The position numbers were made by a program, and so were the translations under genes. Source: an uncultured Muribaculaceae bacterium (GTDB lineage: Bacteria; Bacteroidota; Bacteroidia; Bacteroidales; Muribaculaceae). Taken from it: a stretch of 64,000 nucleotides of DNA. How positions within the stretch are numbered: the first letter of the stretch is position 1; the number at the start of each line of letters is the position of its first letter. The DNA is taken from positions 7,359 through 71,358 of the forward strand of contig CAJTXU010000013.1 of NCBI GenBank assembly GCA_910584125.1, in the 5' to 3' direction. Positions 34,984 to 43,846 of this stretch are shown piece by piece. The notes under the pieces are model-generated. The model was given only the letters and a program-made list of their open reading frames with translations, ran no database searches and was not told where the DNA came from.

Positions 34984-35505
34984 ATGAAAAAGTTATTACT
35001 CACACTCGCAGCGGCAGCGGCGCTCGTTGTTCCCGCGTCGGCCAAGACAAGTATCTACGCCTCTTACGGCGGCTACACGCAGATGGACGCGTGCGACTGT
35101 CACGACGGCTGGGACGGCGTCAACAACGCCTGGGGCGCCGTGAACGTCGGGGTAGACTTCGGCATCGGGTCGCGTTTCCGTCTCGGACCCTCCTATACGT
35201 TCTCTTCGGCCACGACCAAGGGAGGCAAGCATCATTCCGACTTGTATTACCATGCGATTCTGCTCAACGCCAAGTACGACTATTACCGCACGGGCATCCT
35301 GACCCTGTATGCCCACGCAGGTCTGGGCGTGGAGATCACGCATCTCGCTCCCTATCATGGCGACGCATACAACAAGACATACTTCGCGGGCCAGATATCT
35401 CCTCTGGGCGCGCGCGTACAGCTCGGCAACGGCTTCAACTTCTTCGGCGAGGTCGGCTTCGGTGCGCAGGGTCTCGCACAGTTCGGCTTCAGCTACGACT
35501 TCTGA
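34984..35505 (+). CDS. Small outer-membrane beta-barrel protein
   Basis: A 173-residue protein with a signal peptide (MKKLLLTLAAAAALVVPASA). Alternating aromatic/hydrophobic strands (FRLGPSYTF, TLYAHAGLGVEI, FNFFGEVGFG) run to a C-terminal phenylalanine (FGFSYDF), the signal for outer-membrane insertion. The size fits an 8-stranded OmpX/PagP-like barrel. The function is unknown. Confidence 0.82.
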   Translation: MKKLLLTLAAAAALVVPASAKTSIYASYGGYTQMDACDCHDGWDGVNNAWGAVNVGVDFGIGSRFRLGPSYTFSSATTKGGKHHSDLYYHAILLNAKYDYYRTGILTLYAHAGLGVEITHLAPYHGDAYNKTYFAGQISPLGARVQLGNGFNFFGEVGFGAQGLAQFGFSYDF

Positions 35506-35614
35506 TCCGGCTGCGGCATCACACCACGGCGGGCGGCTTCCACAGCGGAGGCCGTCCGCTTGTCGTGTCGTACATGCCGGCGAGGGCAACGATGAAAATA
35601 AAAATATTGGAAAA

Positions 35615-35646
35615 TTTGCCAACGCTGTTTAAAATTTGTACCTTTG
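35615..35646 (+). promoter_or_regulatory. Canonical promoter of the DUF3127 gene
   Basis: TTTG at 35615-35618, a 20-nt spacer and TACCTTTG at 35639-35646 match the full Bacteroidetes consensus. The ATG follows 77 nt downstream. Confidence 0.75.
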
Positions 35647-35723
35647 CATATCGATTGACGGATTCGCCGCCGGCAGACGTGGCGACGTCATTAAAATCAA
35701 CTGATAAAAATCTACAATAAGAT

Positions 35724-36149
35724 ATGGATATAGAAGGAAAAATCATTTTCGACCTGGGCGAGCAGTCCGGAGTCGCTAAGGCCAGCGGCAATCCCTGGAG
35801 GAAACACGAGTGGGTGATGGAGACAAACGGCGCGTATCCGCGTAAGGTGAAGTTCACGGTGTTCGGCGAGAACCGCTGCAACGACATGCAGTTCGTGCCC
35901 GGCAACTCCTACCGTGTGTCGGTAGACATCGAGAGCCGTGAATATCAGGGCCGTTGGTACACCGACGTCAATGCCTACGCCATGTCGCCGCTTGACGCCG
36001 CCGCGCCCATGGAGCAGCAGCCTGTTCCCCCGACACAGACCATGCAGGGCGGTTTCCCCGGCGCGACGGCTCAGCCCGCCACACAGTTCGGAGCTCCCGC
36101 CGACGGCGGTCTTCCGAGCGGCAACGCCGAGGACGACCTGCCGTTCTAA
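35724..36149 (+). CDS. DUF3127 protein with SSB-like acidic tail
   Basis: A 141-residue protein: an N-terminal OB-like DUF3127 domain (GKIIFDLGEQSGVAKASG, WVMETNGAYPRKVKFTVFG, RWYTDVNAYAM), then a Pro/Gln/Gly-rich linker and the tip EDDLPF. The linker plus acidic Phe-ending tip copies the architecture of SSB, while the chromosomal SSB at 19053 lacks it. It could bind single-stranded DNA and recruit SSB partners (inference). It has its own promoter and terminator. Confidence 0.85.
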   Translation: MDIEGKIIFDLGEQSGVAKASGNPWRKHEWVMETNGAYPRKVKFTVFGENRCNDMQFVPGNSYRVSVDIESREYQGRWYTDVNAYAMSPLDAAAPMEQQPVPPTQTMQGGFPGATAQPATQFGAPADGGLPSGNAEDDLPF

Positions 36150-36160
36150 TGATAAATGAT

Positions 36161-36198
36161 AATGATAAGGGGCATCCGCGCGGACGCCCCTTATCATT
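36161..36198. terminator. Bidirectional terminator between DUF3127 and U32 genes
   Basis: A 13-bp stem AATGATAAGGGGC/GCCCCTTATCATT is extended by TCCG/CGGA after one mismatch. Both strands are flanked by A/T-rich sequence. Confidence 0.8.
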
Positions 36199-36219
36199 TA
36201 CCATTGAATGCGGATGCCT

Positions 36220-38022
36220 CTAATCATTTATCATTGTCGTGAGGTTCATCTCGCAGCGGGCGCAGTCGAAATCGAGACGGAACGAGTGGGGACCGGTCGA
36301 GATGGTCAGCGGTCCGGCATATCGGGCCTTGCGCGCGGGGTCGACGCCGCTGTCGCGCAGGCAGCATCCCAGTTCGCGGCGGATACAGTAACGGGTGGTC
36401 ATCACCGTGGTCGGTCCGTCGGGACGCGCCACCTCCAGCGCCGGCGTGAAATGCTTCACGCCGTGATCCTCATAGAATTTACGGGCCAGCGAGTTGGCCA
36501 CGTTGTCGCGGCTGTCGAGCGTGTCGGCGGGGTAGGGGACATCGAGTTCGGGGCGTCGCGTGTCATATCGGTAAGTATCGAGATTCGCGCGGTCAAGGGC
36601 CTCGGTGAGCTGTCGGCGCACGGCGGTGAGCTGAGAGGCCGGGATGAACGTGGCGGGGTCGAGACGGTTGGTGAAATCGCGCAGACGGTATGCAGTGCCT
36701 CCGAGTTTGGCGAACACCGGTCGGGGATCCATCGGTTTGCGGGCGGGAGATTTCGTGACGTCAAGCGCGACGCGGACGCGGACACCTCTTTCGTCGCGTG
36801 CCGAGACGCCCGTGTCGTCTATCTCGATATCGACGGCGACGGTGCGCGTGGCGGTGTCGCGGGCCATGAGCGTCTGCCAGCGGCGGTCGAGCGTGCGGTG
36901 GATCTCCGCCCCCTTGGGGAGATGGAACGGGCGCGAGCCGACGATGCGGCCGTTGTCTACGCGGTTGACGCCGACGCCCTCGTATTCTCCCGAGGCGTTG
37001 AAGAAGCTGATGCCGTCGCCGTTGTTGAGCTCGCGGGGGTCGGAGATGATCTCGCCCATCGACTTGGGCGTCTGCAGCGACGCCATCGACGTCTGGCGGC
37101 GTCCGCTGAGGAAATAACCGGTGAAACCCCGGTTGAAGCTCTTCTGCAGCGAGGGTGTGAACGCTACCTCAGAAGTTCCGGCCGACGCGCGGCGCCAGCG
37201 GCCCTGCCCGGCGGCTATTATCTCGTCGAGCCTGCGGCGGTAGGCGGCGGTGACGTTCTTGACATATGCGGCGTCCTTGAGGCGCCCCTCGATCTTGAAC
37301 GACGATACGCCGGCCTCGACCATTTCGGCAAGTGACGCCGAGGCGTTGAAGTCGCGCAGCGAGAGCAGGTATCGGTCTTTCTCCACCACCTCGCCGCGGC
37401 CGTTGCGCAACGTGTAGGGGAGGCGGCACATCTGGGAGCATTCGCCGCGGTTGGCCGAACGCCCCATCGACATGAAGCTTGCTCCGCATCGGCCCGAATA
37501 GCTGACGCAGAGGGCGCCGTGGACGAAACATTCCACCGGCACCGACACCGTGCCGCATACCGCCGCGATCTCGGCGAGCGATAGTTCGCGTGCCAGCACT
37601 ATCTGCGAGAAACCGACGTCCTGCAGGAAGCGGGCCTTCGCGGGCGTGCACGTGTCGCACTGCGTGCTGGCGTGAAGCGCGATCGGGGGTATGTCGAGGC
37701 GAAGGAGTGACATATCCTGCACTATCAGCGCATCGACGCCCGCTTCGTAGAGGTCGCGGCACAACCGCTCGACGCCGCGGAGCTCGTTTTCGTAGACGAG
37801 AGTGTTGACCGTGACATATACCCGCGCGCGAAACCGGTGTGCAAAGTCCGTGACGGCGCGGATGTCGTCGATAGAATTGGCGGCCTTGCGGCGGGCTCCG
37901 TGGCTCGGGCCGCCCATATAGACGGCGTCGGCGCCGTGGAGAATGGCCTGGAAGGCGACCTCGCGGTCGGCGGCCGGAGCGAGGAGCTCAAGCGGCCTCG
38001 GGGACACTGCGGGCGCGGTCAT
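36220..38022 (-). CDS. U32 family peptidase / RNA hydroxylation protein
   Basis: A 600-residue long-form U32 protein. The N-terminal TIM-barrel-like domain (ELLAPAADREVAFQAILHGADAVYMGG) carries the U32 signature ECFVHGALCVSYSGRC with iron-sulfur-type cysteines (CGASF, CSQMCRLPY). A C-terminal extension of about 300 residues is typical of the RlhA/TrhP group, which acts in 23S rRNA or tRNA hydroxylation rather than proteolysis. Which target applies is unknown. It overlaps smpB by 4 nt, placing it with another translation gene. Confidence 0.9.
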   Translation of the reverse strand: MTAPAVSPRPLELLAPAADREVAFQAILHGADAVYMGGPSHGARRKAANSIDDIRAVTDFAHRFRARVYVTVNTLVYENELRGVERLCRDLYEAGVDALIVQDMSLLRLDIPPIALHASTQCDTCTPAKARFLQDVGFSQIVLARELSLAEIAAVCGTVSVPVECFVHGALCVSYSGRCGASFMSMGRSANRGECSQMCRLPYTLRNGRGEVVEKDRYLLSLRDFNASASLAEMVEAGVSSFKIEGRLKDAAYVKNVTAAYRRRLDEIIAAGQGRWRRASAGTSEVAFTPSLQKSFNRGFTGYFLSGRRQTSMASLQTPKSMGEIISDPRELNNGDGISFFNASGEYEGVGVNRVDNGRIVGSRPFHLPKGAEIHRTLDRRWQTLMARDTATRTVAVDIEIDDTGVSARDERGVRVRVALDVTKSPARKPMDPRPVFAKLGGTAYRLRDFTNRLDPATFIPASQLTAVRRQLTEALDRANLDTYRYDTRRPELDVPYPADTLDSRDNVANSLARKFYEDHGVKHFTPALEVARPDGPTTVMTTRYCIRRELGCCLRDSGVDPARKARYAGPLTISTGPHSFRLDFDCARCEMNLTTMIND

Positions 38023-38471
38023 TTCTTGAACATGCGGTCTATCGCCCTCTTGTCCTCGCGTTCGCGGATGGACTGGCGCTTGTCGTACTGTTTCTTACCG
38101 CGGCCCACGCCAATCTGCATCTTGGCCAGCCCGCGCTCGTTGATGAACACCCGCAGGGGCACGATGGTGTATCCCGGGTCTTCCGAGGCCTTGCGGAGGC
38201 GTGCGATCTCCTTACGGGTGAGAAGCAGTTTGCGGTCGCGGCGTGCCACATGGTTGTTGTATGTGCCGTAGAAATATTCCGAGATATTCATCCCCTTGAC
38301 CCAGACCTCGCCGTTCTCGACGAGGCAATATGTGTCGACAAGCGATGCCTTGCCGTCGCGGATCGACTTTATTTCCGTGCCCGTCAGCACGATTCCGGCC
38401 ACGAAAGTCTCGGAGATCTCGTAGTCGAAGCGGGCGCGTCTGTTCTTTATATTTACATCTTTCGCATTCAT
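38019..38471 (-). CDS. smpB: SsrA-binding protein
   Basis: A 150-residue SmpB that loads tmRNA onto stalled ribosomes. The core NRRARFDYEISETFVAGIVL, GTEIKSIRDGKASL and NHVARRDRKLLLTRKEI motifs and the basic C-terminal tail (KRAIDRMFKK) are present. A TAATTTTG box lies only 5 nt upstream of the ATG, so the mRNA may be leaderless. The U32 gene is downstream with a 4-nt overlap. Confidence 0.97.
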   Translation of the reverse strand: MNAKDVNIKNRRARFDYEISETFVAGIVLTGTEIKSIRDGKASLVDTYCLVENGEVWVKGMNISEYFYGTYNNHVARRDRKLLLTRKEIARLRKASEDPGYTIVPLRVFINERGLAKMQIGVGRGKKQYDKRQSIREREDKRAIDRMFKK

Positions 38472-38475
38472 ATTG

Positions 38476-38483
38476 CAAAATTA
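38476..38483 (-). promoter_or_regulatory. -7 promoter element abutting smpB
   Basis: Minus strand TAATTTTG ends 5 nt before the smpB ATG (38471). Transcription should start at or within the start codon. Confidence 0.55.
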
Positions 38484-38578
38484 ACTAATTTATCCTCATT
38501 TTCCTAAAAAATCAACCCCAATGGCACGGCCGCGGTTTGCAATTTCGAATAAATTGACGAAAAACGCGTTAAGAAACT

Positions 38579-39169
38579 ATGGTTGACAATCAAAACATGG
38601 AACTGGAGACCCATCCGTGGGCACCGTTCATTCCCGAGGGTGCGAGGGTGCTCGTGATGGGCACGTTTCCGCCGCAGCGCAAGCGCTGGTCGATGGATTT
38701 CTATTACCCCAACCGCACCAACGACTTCTGGTATATGATGGGGCTCATATTCATGGGCGACCGCTCGGCGCTGCTGCGCCCCGGCTCGCGCGATTTCGAC
38801 CTCGACCGCATCAAGGCGCTGCTCTGCGACAAGGGCATCGCGCTCAACGACACCGGACGCCGCATCCGCCGCCTCAGGGGAAACGCCTCCGACAAGTTTC
38901 TCGAGATTGTCGAGCCGGTGGATCTCGACGCCCTTCTGGCCCGTATGCCCGAATGCCACACGGTGGCCACCACCGGCGAGAAGGCGGCCGGAGTCGTGGC
39001 CTCGCTCACGGCTACCGATGTGCCGCGCATGGGCGAGGAGGTGACCGACGCAAGGGGCCTCCACATATGGCGCATGCCCTCCACAAGCCGCGCCTATCCG
39101 TTGAAACTCGAACTCAAGGCCGCGCATTACGAGCGGCTCTTCCGCTCAGCCGGAATCCCAATCCCCTGA
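38579..39169 (+). CDS. Uracil-DNA glycosylase superfamily protein
   Basis: A 196-residue member of the UDG superfamily, similar to the DNA-deoxyinosine/mismatch glycosylase branch. The N-terminal motif VLVMGTFPP and NRTNDFWYMMG correspond to the catalytic water-activating and base-binding regions, and MPSTSRAYPL to the minor-groove loop. It probably removes deaminated bases in base-excision repair. The exact base is not determined. It is transcribed away from smpB. Confidence 0.85.
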   Translation: MVDNQNMELETHPWAPFIPEGARVLVMGTFPPQRKRWSMDFYYPNRTNDFWYMMGLIFMGDRSALLRPGSRDFDLDRIKALLCDKGIALNDTGRRIRRLRGNASDKFLEIVEPVDLDALLARMPECHTVATTGEKAAGVVASLTATDVPRMGEEVTDARGLHIWRMPSTSRAYPLKLELKAAHYERLFRSAGIPIP

Positions 39170-39221
39170 CGCGGCCATATGCGGCAATCAACCGTGAACA
39201 AGACTCAGACCAACCCATAGG

Positions 39222-39857
39222 ATGCATATATTCGAACCGACTTTCTGGAACGCTCTCGACTCCCAGATACTCATAATCATCAACGGCATACACAGCGGGC
39301 CGCTCGACACGCTGATGTGGTGGCTCAGCGACCGCTGGATATGGATACCGTTCTATCTCGCCCTGACGGCGTTTCTGATCAGACGTTTCGGATGGGGACG
39401 CGGCGTCGCCTGCCTTCTGTTCATCGCGGCGCTCATCACGATGGTCGACCAGACGTGCTCGTCGCTGATCCGTCCCGCCGTGTGCCGCATGCGTCCCTCC
39501 AACCCCGACAATCCCATCAGCGTCGTGATCCATGTGGTCAACGATTATCGCGGCGGCTCCTACGGCTTCCCTTCGTCGCACGCGGGCAACACGTTCGCGC
39601 TCGCCGTGTTCCTGTCGCTGCTGTTCCGCAACCGCGGGCTTGCCACCGTACTGTTCGTCTGGGCGGTGGCCGTGTCATACTCGCGGATGTATCTCGGCGT
39701 GCATTACCCGGGCGACATCCTGGCCGGGTTCGCCGTCGGCGGATTCTATGCGGTGATGTGCTATCAGCTTATGATCCGATTCGCCATAAGGCGTGAGGAG
39801 ATGAGGCGCTGCGTGCCGGTGACCTACCGCTTCATGGGAATAGAGATCAATTTGTAG
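39222..39857 (+). CDS. PAP2 family membrane phosphatase
   Basis: A 211-residue inner-membrane lipid phosphatase with about five TM helices. The three PAP2 motifs are recognisable: CRMRPSNPD, YGFPSSHAGN (catalytic His) and SRMYLGVHYPGDILAGF. A role in undecaprenyl-pyrophosphate or phosphatidylglycerol-phosphate recycling is usual for this size. Its 3' end overlaps the convergent cbiO-like gene by 11 bp. Confidence 0.92.
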   Translation: MHIFEPTFWNALDSQILIIINGIHSGPLDTLMWWLSDRWIWIPFYLALTAFLIRRFGWGRGVACLLFIAALITMVDQTCSSLIRPAVCRMRPSNPDNPISVVIHVVNDYRGGSYGFPSSHAGNTFALAVFLSLLFRNRGLATVLFVWAVAVSYSRMYLGVHYPGDILAGFAVGGFYAVMCYQLMIRFAIRREEMRRCVPVTYRFMGIEINL

Positions 39858-40593
39858 AGGCCGAGAAGGCCGGGGCCTGGGCCACGCGGAAGAGATGCGC
39901 GGCCGGCGAATCGGGTGCGGCGGCGAGAGCCGCGGTGCCGGCGTCGGCCACAATGCGCCCATCGTCGATCACGAGCGAGCGCGGACACAGTTCGAGCGCC
40001 ATGTCGGTGTCGTGGGTGGCGAGCAGCACCGTGTGGCTGAATCTTTTCAGAATGTCAATAAGCTGGCGCCGGGCGCGGGCGTCGAGGTTGGCCGAGGGTT
40101 CGTCGAGCACGAGAATGCTCGGCTCCATCGACAGCACGGCCGCGATGGCCGCCGCGCGGCGCTGACCGCCCGAGAGGGTGAACGCCGGCCTGTCGCCCAG
40201 TCCGGCGAGTCCGACGGCCTCGAGGGCCCCGCGCACCCGACGGTCGATTTCCTCCTCAGGCAGCCCCATGTTTCGCGGACCGAAAGCCACGTCCTCGGCC
40301 ACTGTCGGCATGAACAGCATGTCGTCGGAGTTCTGGAACACCATCCCCACCGTCTGCCGCACGAGGCGCAGAGTCTTTTTCGTCACCGGAACGTCGCCTA
40401 TGACGACCTCGCCGTGCGACGGCATAAGCAGACCGTTGATATGCAGCAGCATCGTCGACTTTCCCGAACCGTTTAGTCCGAGCAGCGCGACGTGCTCGCC
40501 GTGGGTGATGCGGAAGTCGATGCCATGCAGCACTTCCGGTCCGCCGGGATAGGCGAAGCTGACATCCTTGAACTGTATGTAATGGTGACTCAT
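39847..40593 (-). CDS. cbiO: Nickel/cobalt ECF transporter ATPase (CbiO-like)
   Basis: A 248-residue ABC ATPase: Walker A GLNGSGKST, Q-loop, signature TLSGGQRRA and Walker B ILVLDEPSA. With CbiQ and CbiM upstream it makes a complete group I ECF transporter. The start is MSHHYIQFKDVSF at 40593. Given the urease in the same window and no cobalamin genes, nickel is the likely substrate (inference). Confidence 0.92.
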   Translation of the reverse strand: MSHHYIQFKDVSFAYPGGPEVLHGIDFRITHGEHVALLGLNGSGKSTMLLHINGLLMPSHGEVVIGDVPVTKKTLRLVRQTVGMVFQNSDDMLFMPTVAEDVAFGPRNMGLPEEEIDRRVRGALEAVGLAGLGDRPAFTLSGGQRRAAAIAAVLSMEPSILVLDEPSANLDARARRQLIDILKRFSHTVLLATHDTDMALELCPRSLVIDDGRIVADAGTAALAAAPDSPAAHLFRVAQAPAFSASTN

Positions 40594-40624
40594 AGGGGCA
40601 AAATCAATTATCAATTATCAGATA

Positions 40625-41413
40625 TCAAATATCGGGCGTCACAAAGTCGAGATTCAGCAGGCGCAGGGCGACGATGACGGCGGTCCAGAGGGCGAGGTAG
40701 GTCCAGGAGCGGGCGTTCATGGCCGGGGCGGCCGACGACGGCGTCGGCATCGTGCCGTCGAAGCCGCGCGACAGCATGGCGCGGTGGATGCGTCCGGCCC
40801 TCTCGTAGCTGCGTACGAACAGCTGGCCCACCATCCGGCCCCACATGCCCAGCGGGTAGCTCTTGCGGCCGAATCCGCGCGACTTGCGGGCGCGGTCCAT
40901 GCCGAGCGCCTCCTCGATCACGACTATCATATATCGGTAGGTGAACTGCATCTGTGTCACCAGCACGCGCGGGCATCCGAGCCTGCGCATCGAGTCGCAC
41001 ATGTCGAAGAATCCCGCCGACAGCGTCAGCACCAGTACGGCCTGCACCGCCAGCATCCCCCGCAGGGCGATGGAGGTGAAGCTCACCCATCCGCGGCTCA
41101 CGGCGACGCCGCCGACGGTGAACGCCGTCTCCGTGTCGATCATCGGGTTGAACATGCCGATGAGGGCCACCAGAGGGAGCACCCACAGCGACTTGACGAA
41201 CACGCGTCCGAACCCTATGCCCGACATCTCGGCCGACACGACGGGATAGACCGCGAGCCAGACGATGCGCTGCGGGGCGTAAAGCGGCACGCTGAGCACG
41301 GCCACGAGATAGACCAGAGTGACGGCGAGCGAGGCCGTGGCCGTGATCCGTCCCCCGGCGGCCGGACGCCCCAGGGCGTGCAGGGATATGAGCGCAGACT
41401 CAAGCTTTGGCAT
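40625..41413 (-). CDS. cbiQ: Nickel/cobalt ECF transporter T component (CbiQ-like)
   Basis: A 262-residue transmembrane coupling protein with about five to six TM helices and the two cytosolic coupling motifs (KSRGFGRKS near residue 180 and GRIHRAMLSRGFDGTM near 210). These link CbiM to the ATPase. The start at 41413 overlaps cbiM by 14 nt; the longer frame to 41464 reads back into cbiM and is rejected. Confidence 0.9.
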   Translation of the reverse strand: MPKLESALISLHALGRPAAGGRITATASLAVTLVYLVAVLSVPLYAPQRIVWLAVYPVVSAEMSGIGFGRVFVKSLWVLPLVALIGMFNPMIDTETAFTVGGVAVSRGWVSFTSIALRGMLAVQAVLVLTLSAGFFDMCDSMRRLGCPRVLVTQMQFTYRYMIVVIEEALGMDRARKSRGFGRKSYPLGMWGRMVGQLFVRSYERAGRIHRAMLSRGFDGTMPTPSSAAPAMNARSWTYLALWTAVIVALRLLNLDFVTPDI

Positions 41414-42350
41414 GACGTTTACGGAATATGATCGAGCAGAATCCCCAGAGCAGGGCGACGACAATCAGTCCGCCGAGCACTCCGGCGAAAGTCGAGTCGT
41501 AGTCGGGCATGACGGCCGTGGCCGGCGTAACGGCCTCCGCCAGTTCGGTGGCGCCCGTGATGCGCGAAATGCTCCATTCGAGGCCGTCGGGGTCAGACGA
41601 GGCTATCCATGTGAACGACACGGCGAGCACGAGAGCCACGGCGGCGAAAGCGATGAGCACCGTTTTCGTGCGGCGCGACAGGCTCCGGCGCACGGGTTCG
41701 TCGGACTTCGCCCGGCTATAGAGCATATCGGGCTTGTAACCTGCCACGAAGCAGAGCACGGCACCCGTGGCGAGGCCCTCGCAGACGCCGATGGCCAGAT
41801 GGATCGGCAGCATGAACATCAGGAACTGCGAGGCGGGCAGGGCGGTGATGCCCGAGAGTTCGGTCTCGCCAGTGACGAGCAACGCACCGGCCTCAAGGCC
41901 GACGACGCAGGCCGCCACCGACGCCGCCATTATCTTCCAGCGGGAGGTCGAGCCTCCGGCTATGGGCTTATATATCAGCGGATACGCAACCAGACAGCTC
42001 ATCGCCCCCATATTGATCAGATTGCAGCCGAGGGCCATGAGGCCTCCGTCGGCGAAGACGAGACACTGGATGATCAGAACCGAGGCCAGCGTGATGAACG
42101 CCGCCCACGGGCCCATGAGCGCGGCGAGCAGCACACCGCCTATGATGTGTCCGCTCGAGCCTGTGCCCGGTATCGAGAAGTTGATCATCTGAGCTGCGAA
42201 TACGAACGCACCCATCACCCCCATCAGGGGCAGGATGTCGTCGCGTCTGATTTTCGCGACTTTGCGCGAGGCGACTACGATCAGTGTCGCGGCCGCGACT
42301 CCGGCCGTAATGGCCACCGGAGCCGAGACCAAAGCATCGGCCATGTGCAT
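41400..42350 (-). CDS. cbiM: Nickel/cobalt ECF substrate component (CbiM-CbiN fusion)
   Basis: A 316-residue fusion. The N-terminus MHMADALVSAPVAI is the CbiM/NikM metal-binding start, where the N-terminal Met-His coordinates the metal. About eight TM helices follow. The C-terminal part carries the PDGLE domain (SSDPDGLEWSI), as in CbiN/NikN. It is the first gene of the minus-strand unit cbiM-Q-O. Nickel for urease is the probable cargo. Confidence 0.92.
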   Translation of the reverse strand: MHMADALVSAPVAITAGVAAATLIVVASRKVAKIRRDDILPLMGVMGAFVFAAQMINFSIPGTGSSGHIIGGVLLAALMGPWAAFITLASVLIIQCLVFADGGLMALGCNLINMGAMSCLVAYPLIYKPIAGGSTSRWKIMAASVAACVVGLEAGALLVTGETELSGITALPASQFLMFMLPIHLAIGVCEGLATGAVLCFVAGYKPDMLYSRAKSDEPVRRSLSRRTKTVLIAFAAVALVLAVSFTWIASSDPDGLEWSISRITGATELAEAVTPATAVMPDYDSTFAGVLGGLIVVALLWGFCSIIFRKRHAKA

Positions 42351-42380
42351 AACTGTGTGTTTTTTATAATAAATAAGTAA

Positions 42381-42422
42381 ACGGAGAGAATCGTTATCTG
42401 TAATTTTAACAATTCTCTCCGT
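42381..42422 (-). terminator. Terminator between Yip1 gene and cbiM
   Basis: An 11-bp stem ACGGAGAGAAT/ATTCTCTCCGT with an A/T loop, followed on the minus strand by TTACTTATTTATT. It separates the Yip1 gene from the transporter operon and could also work as a leader element for cbiM. Confidence 0.65.
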
Positions 42423-42446
42423 CTAATGTTTCTGAGGAACGCGCTC

Positions 42447-43223
42447 TTATCTGCCGGTGAGCGGGAAGAGGACCTCGGTGAGTATCCAGTTCCACAGCAG
42501 GGGGCAGCCGATCACGAGCATGCATAGGATGCCGGTGGTGGATGTCGCCGTGTCCTCGGGCACGCGGAGCACGCGGACGCCCTTGTAGATGAGGTAGATG
42601 GTCCATATCGGCAGGAACACGAGCACGGGCTCGAGCATAGGCGCGATCTGGATAAGCGTCCAGAAAATCGCGAGCGTCGACATGGACAGCATCACGAGCT
42701 GGCGGCCTATGTCCTTGTGCATCAGCTCGCGCGACCGGCGGGGGAGTATCAGCCCCCCGGCGAGCAGGGCGGTGAAATATCCGAAGAAGAAAGTCACGAA
42801 GGCGATGATGCCGTCGGTGAGCCAGTCGGCGACGGTGACGTTGGCTTCGTAGAACATGCCGGTGGCTTCCGACAGGGCGGTGACGGCCACGAGAGGGTAG
42901 AAGCATCCCGAGGCGAAGGCGTCGGTCGAGAAGCGTGCGCGTTTCAGCGCCTTCCAACCCTCGACGGGGGTCATCATCGTCTTGAGCAGGATGCCTAACG
43001 GCGAGGGCCGCGATTTGGCGGCGTCCGATGGCGCGGCCTCCTCGGCCCCGGCGTCGGTCTCTTCCTCTTCGTCGGAATGCTCCTCCTCTTCCTCTTCTTC
43101 TTCGGGTGAATCCCCGTCGTCGGCAGGCGCGGGGTCTCTGTCAAGGTAATCGTCTATCTTGTAAAGCGGCTCCTCTTCCTCGGCTATCGAGTAGAGGGGA
43201 CGGTCGGTATCGTTGCTTGTCAT
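42447..43223 (-). CDS. Yip1-domain membrane protein with acidic N-terminus
   Basis: A 258-residue protein. Residues 20-65 are extremely acidic (a run of Glu in SPEEEEEEEEHSDEEEE); residues about 80-258 form a five-helix Yip1-like membrane domain (MTPVEGWKALKRARFS). Bacterial Yip1 proteins are poorly understood. The acidic head would face the cytosol and might bind basic proteins or cations; that is only inference. Confidence 0.8.
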   Translation of the reverse strand: MTSNDTDRPLYSIAEEEEPLYKIDDYLDRDPAPADDGDSPEEEEEEEEHSDEEEETDAGAEEAAPSDAAKSRPSPLGILLKTMMTPVEGWKALKRARFSTDAFASGCFYPLVAVTALSEATGMFYEANVTVADWLTDGIIAFVTFFFGYFTALLAGGLILPRRSRELMHKDIGRQLVMLSMSTLAIFWTLIQIAPMLEPVLVFLPIWTIYLIYKGVRVLRVPEDTATSTTGILCMLVIGCPLLWNWILTEVLFPLTGR

Positions 43224-43347
43224 CTTAGTTCTGGCGTGTGGGCGGGAGAGAGTGTCGGTGTGTGAAATGGAGAGTGTGTTGGCGTGTGAACTGGAGAGAG
43301 GCGAATCTTCTCCATTCTATATACGCGCCGGCGGCCGTAATATTGCG

Positions 43348-43686
43348 TCATTCGGCCCCGGGCTCCTCATCTTTTTTCACACGGCGCGGATTGGCGGGAA
43401 ACCAGCCCTTGCGCACGCGCTCCACCTGCTCGTCGACTTCCTTGATGCTCCAGAAGCAGCTGAAGGCCGTGACGCCGAGCAGGGCCGAGACCGTCAGCGA
43501 CCTCACCATCAGCGTTCCGGCCAGGAACAGGATGCCGGCGGCGAGGAAAGCCCAGCGGATGCGGCGCCCGAAATAATACTCCCCCTTGATGACGAGCGGA
43601 TGGAACAGCCCGATGATAAGGAACGTGCAGAGGCCTATCGCCACGCCCCCGAGATTGTATTGCGTGAATATGTCCGAGATTGTCAT
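43348..43686 (-). CDS. DUF4491 family membrane protein
   Basis: A 112-residue protein with three predicted TM helices and the DUF4491 pattern: N-terminal LGGVAIGLCTFLIIGLFHPLVIKGEYYFG, then SALLGVTAFSCFWSIKEVDEQ and GWFPANP. Common in Bacteroidales; function unknown. It has a full -33/-7 promoter upstream. Confidence 0.85.
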   Translation of the reverse strand: MTISDIFTQYNLGGVAIGLCTFLIIGLFHPLVIKGEYYFGRRIRWAFLAAGILFLAGTLMVRSLTVSALLGVTAFSCFWSIKEVDEQVERVRKGWFPANPRRVKKDEEPGAE

Positions 43687-43708
43687 TGATATGATGTTTT
43701 ACAGAGTT

Positions 43709-43740
43709 CAAAGTTACGACAAAAACGCGTAACGGCCAAA
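43709..43740 (-). promoter_or_regulatory. Canonical promoter of the DUF4491 gene
   Basis: Minus strand TTTG at 43737-43740, a 20-nt spacer and TAACTTTG at 43709-43716, 23 nt before the ATG. Confidence 0.7.
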
Positions 43741-43813
43741 TCGGGACGCGATAAAAAGAGGGCGAGGGGCGGCGGGAGGCGGACGTTTTCTTTGCAGGTT
43801 TGGCGGATTTTAT

Positions 43814-43821
43814 TAACTTTG
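43814..43821 (+). promoter_or_regulatory. -7 promoter element of the SPFH gene
   Basis: TAACTTTG matches the consensus exactly and lies 26 nt before the ATG at 43847. Confidence 0.65.
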
Positions 43822-43846
43822 CATATTGTAACCAAATCTAACGTTT

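Noticed and set aside
42351..42446. Nickel/cobalt or cobalamin riboswitch before cbiM
   Set aside because: Only a simple terminator-type hairpin is visible; no riboswitch consensus boxes recognised.
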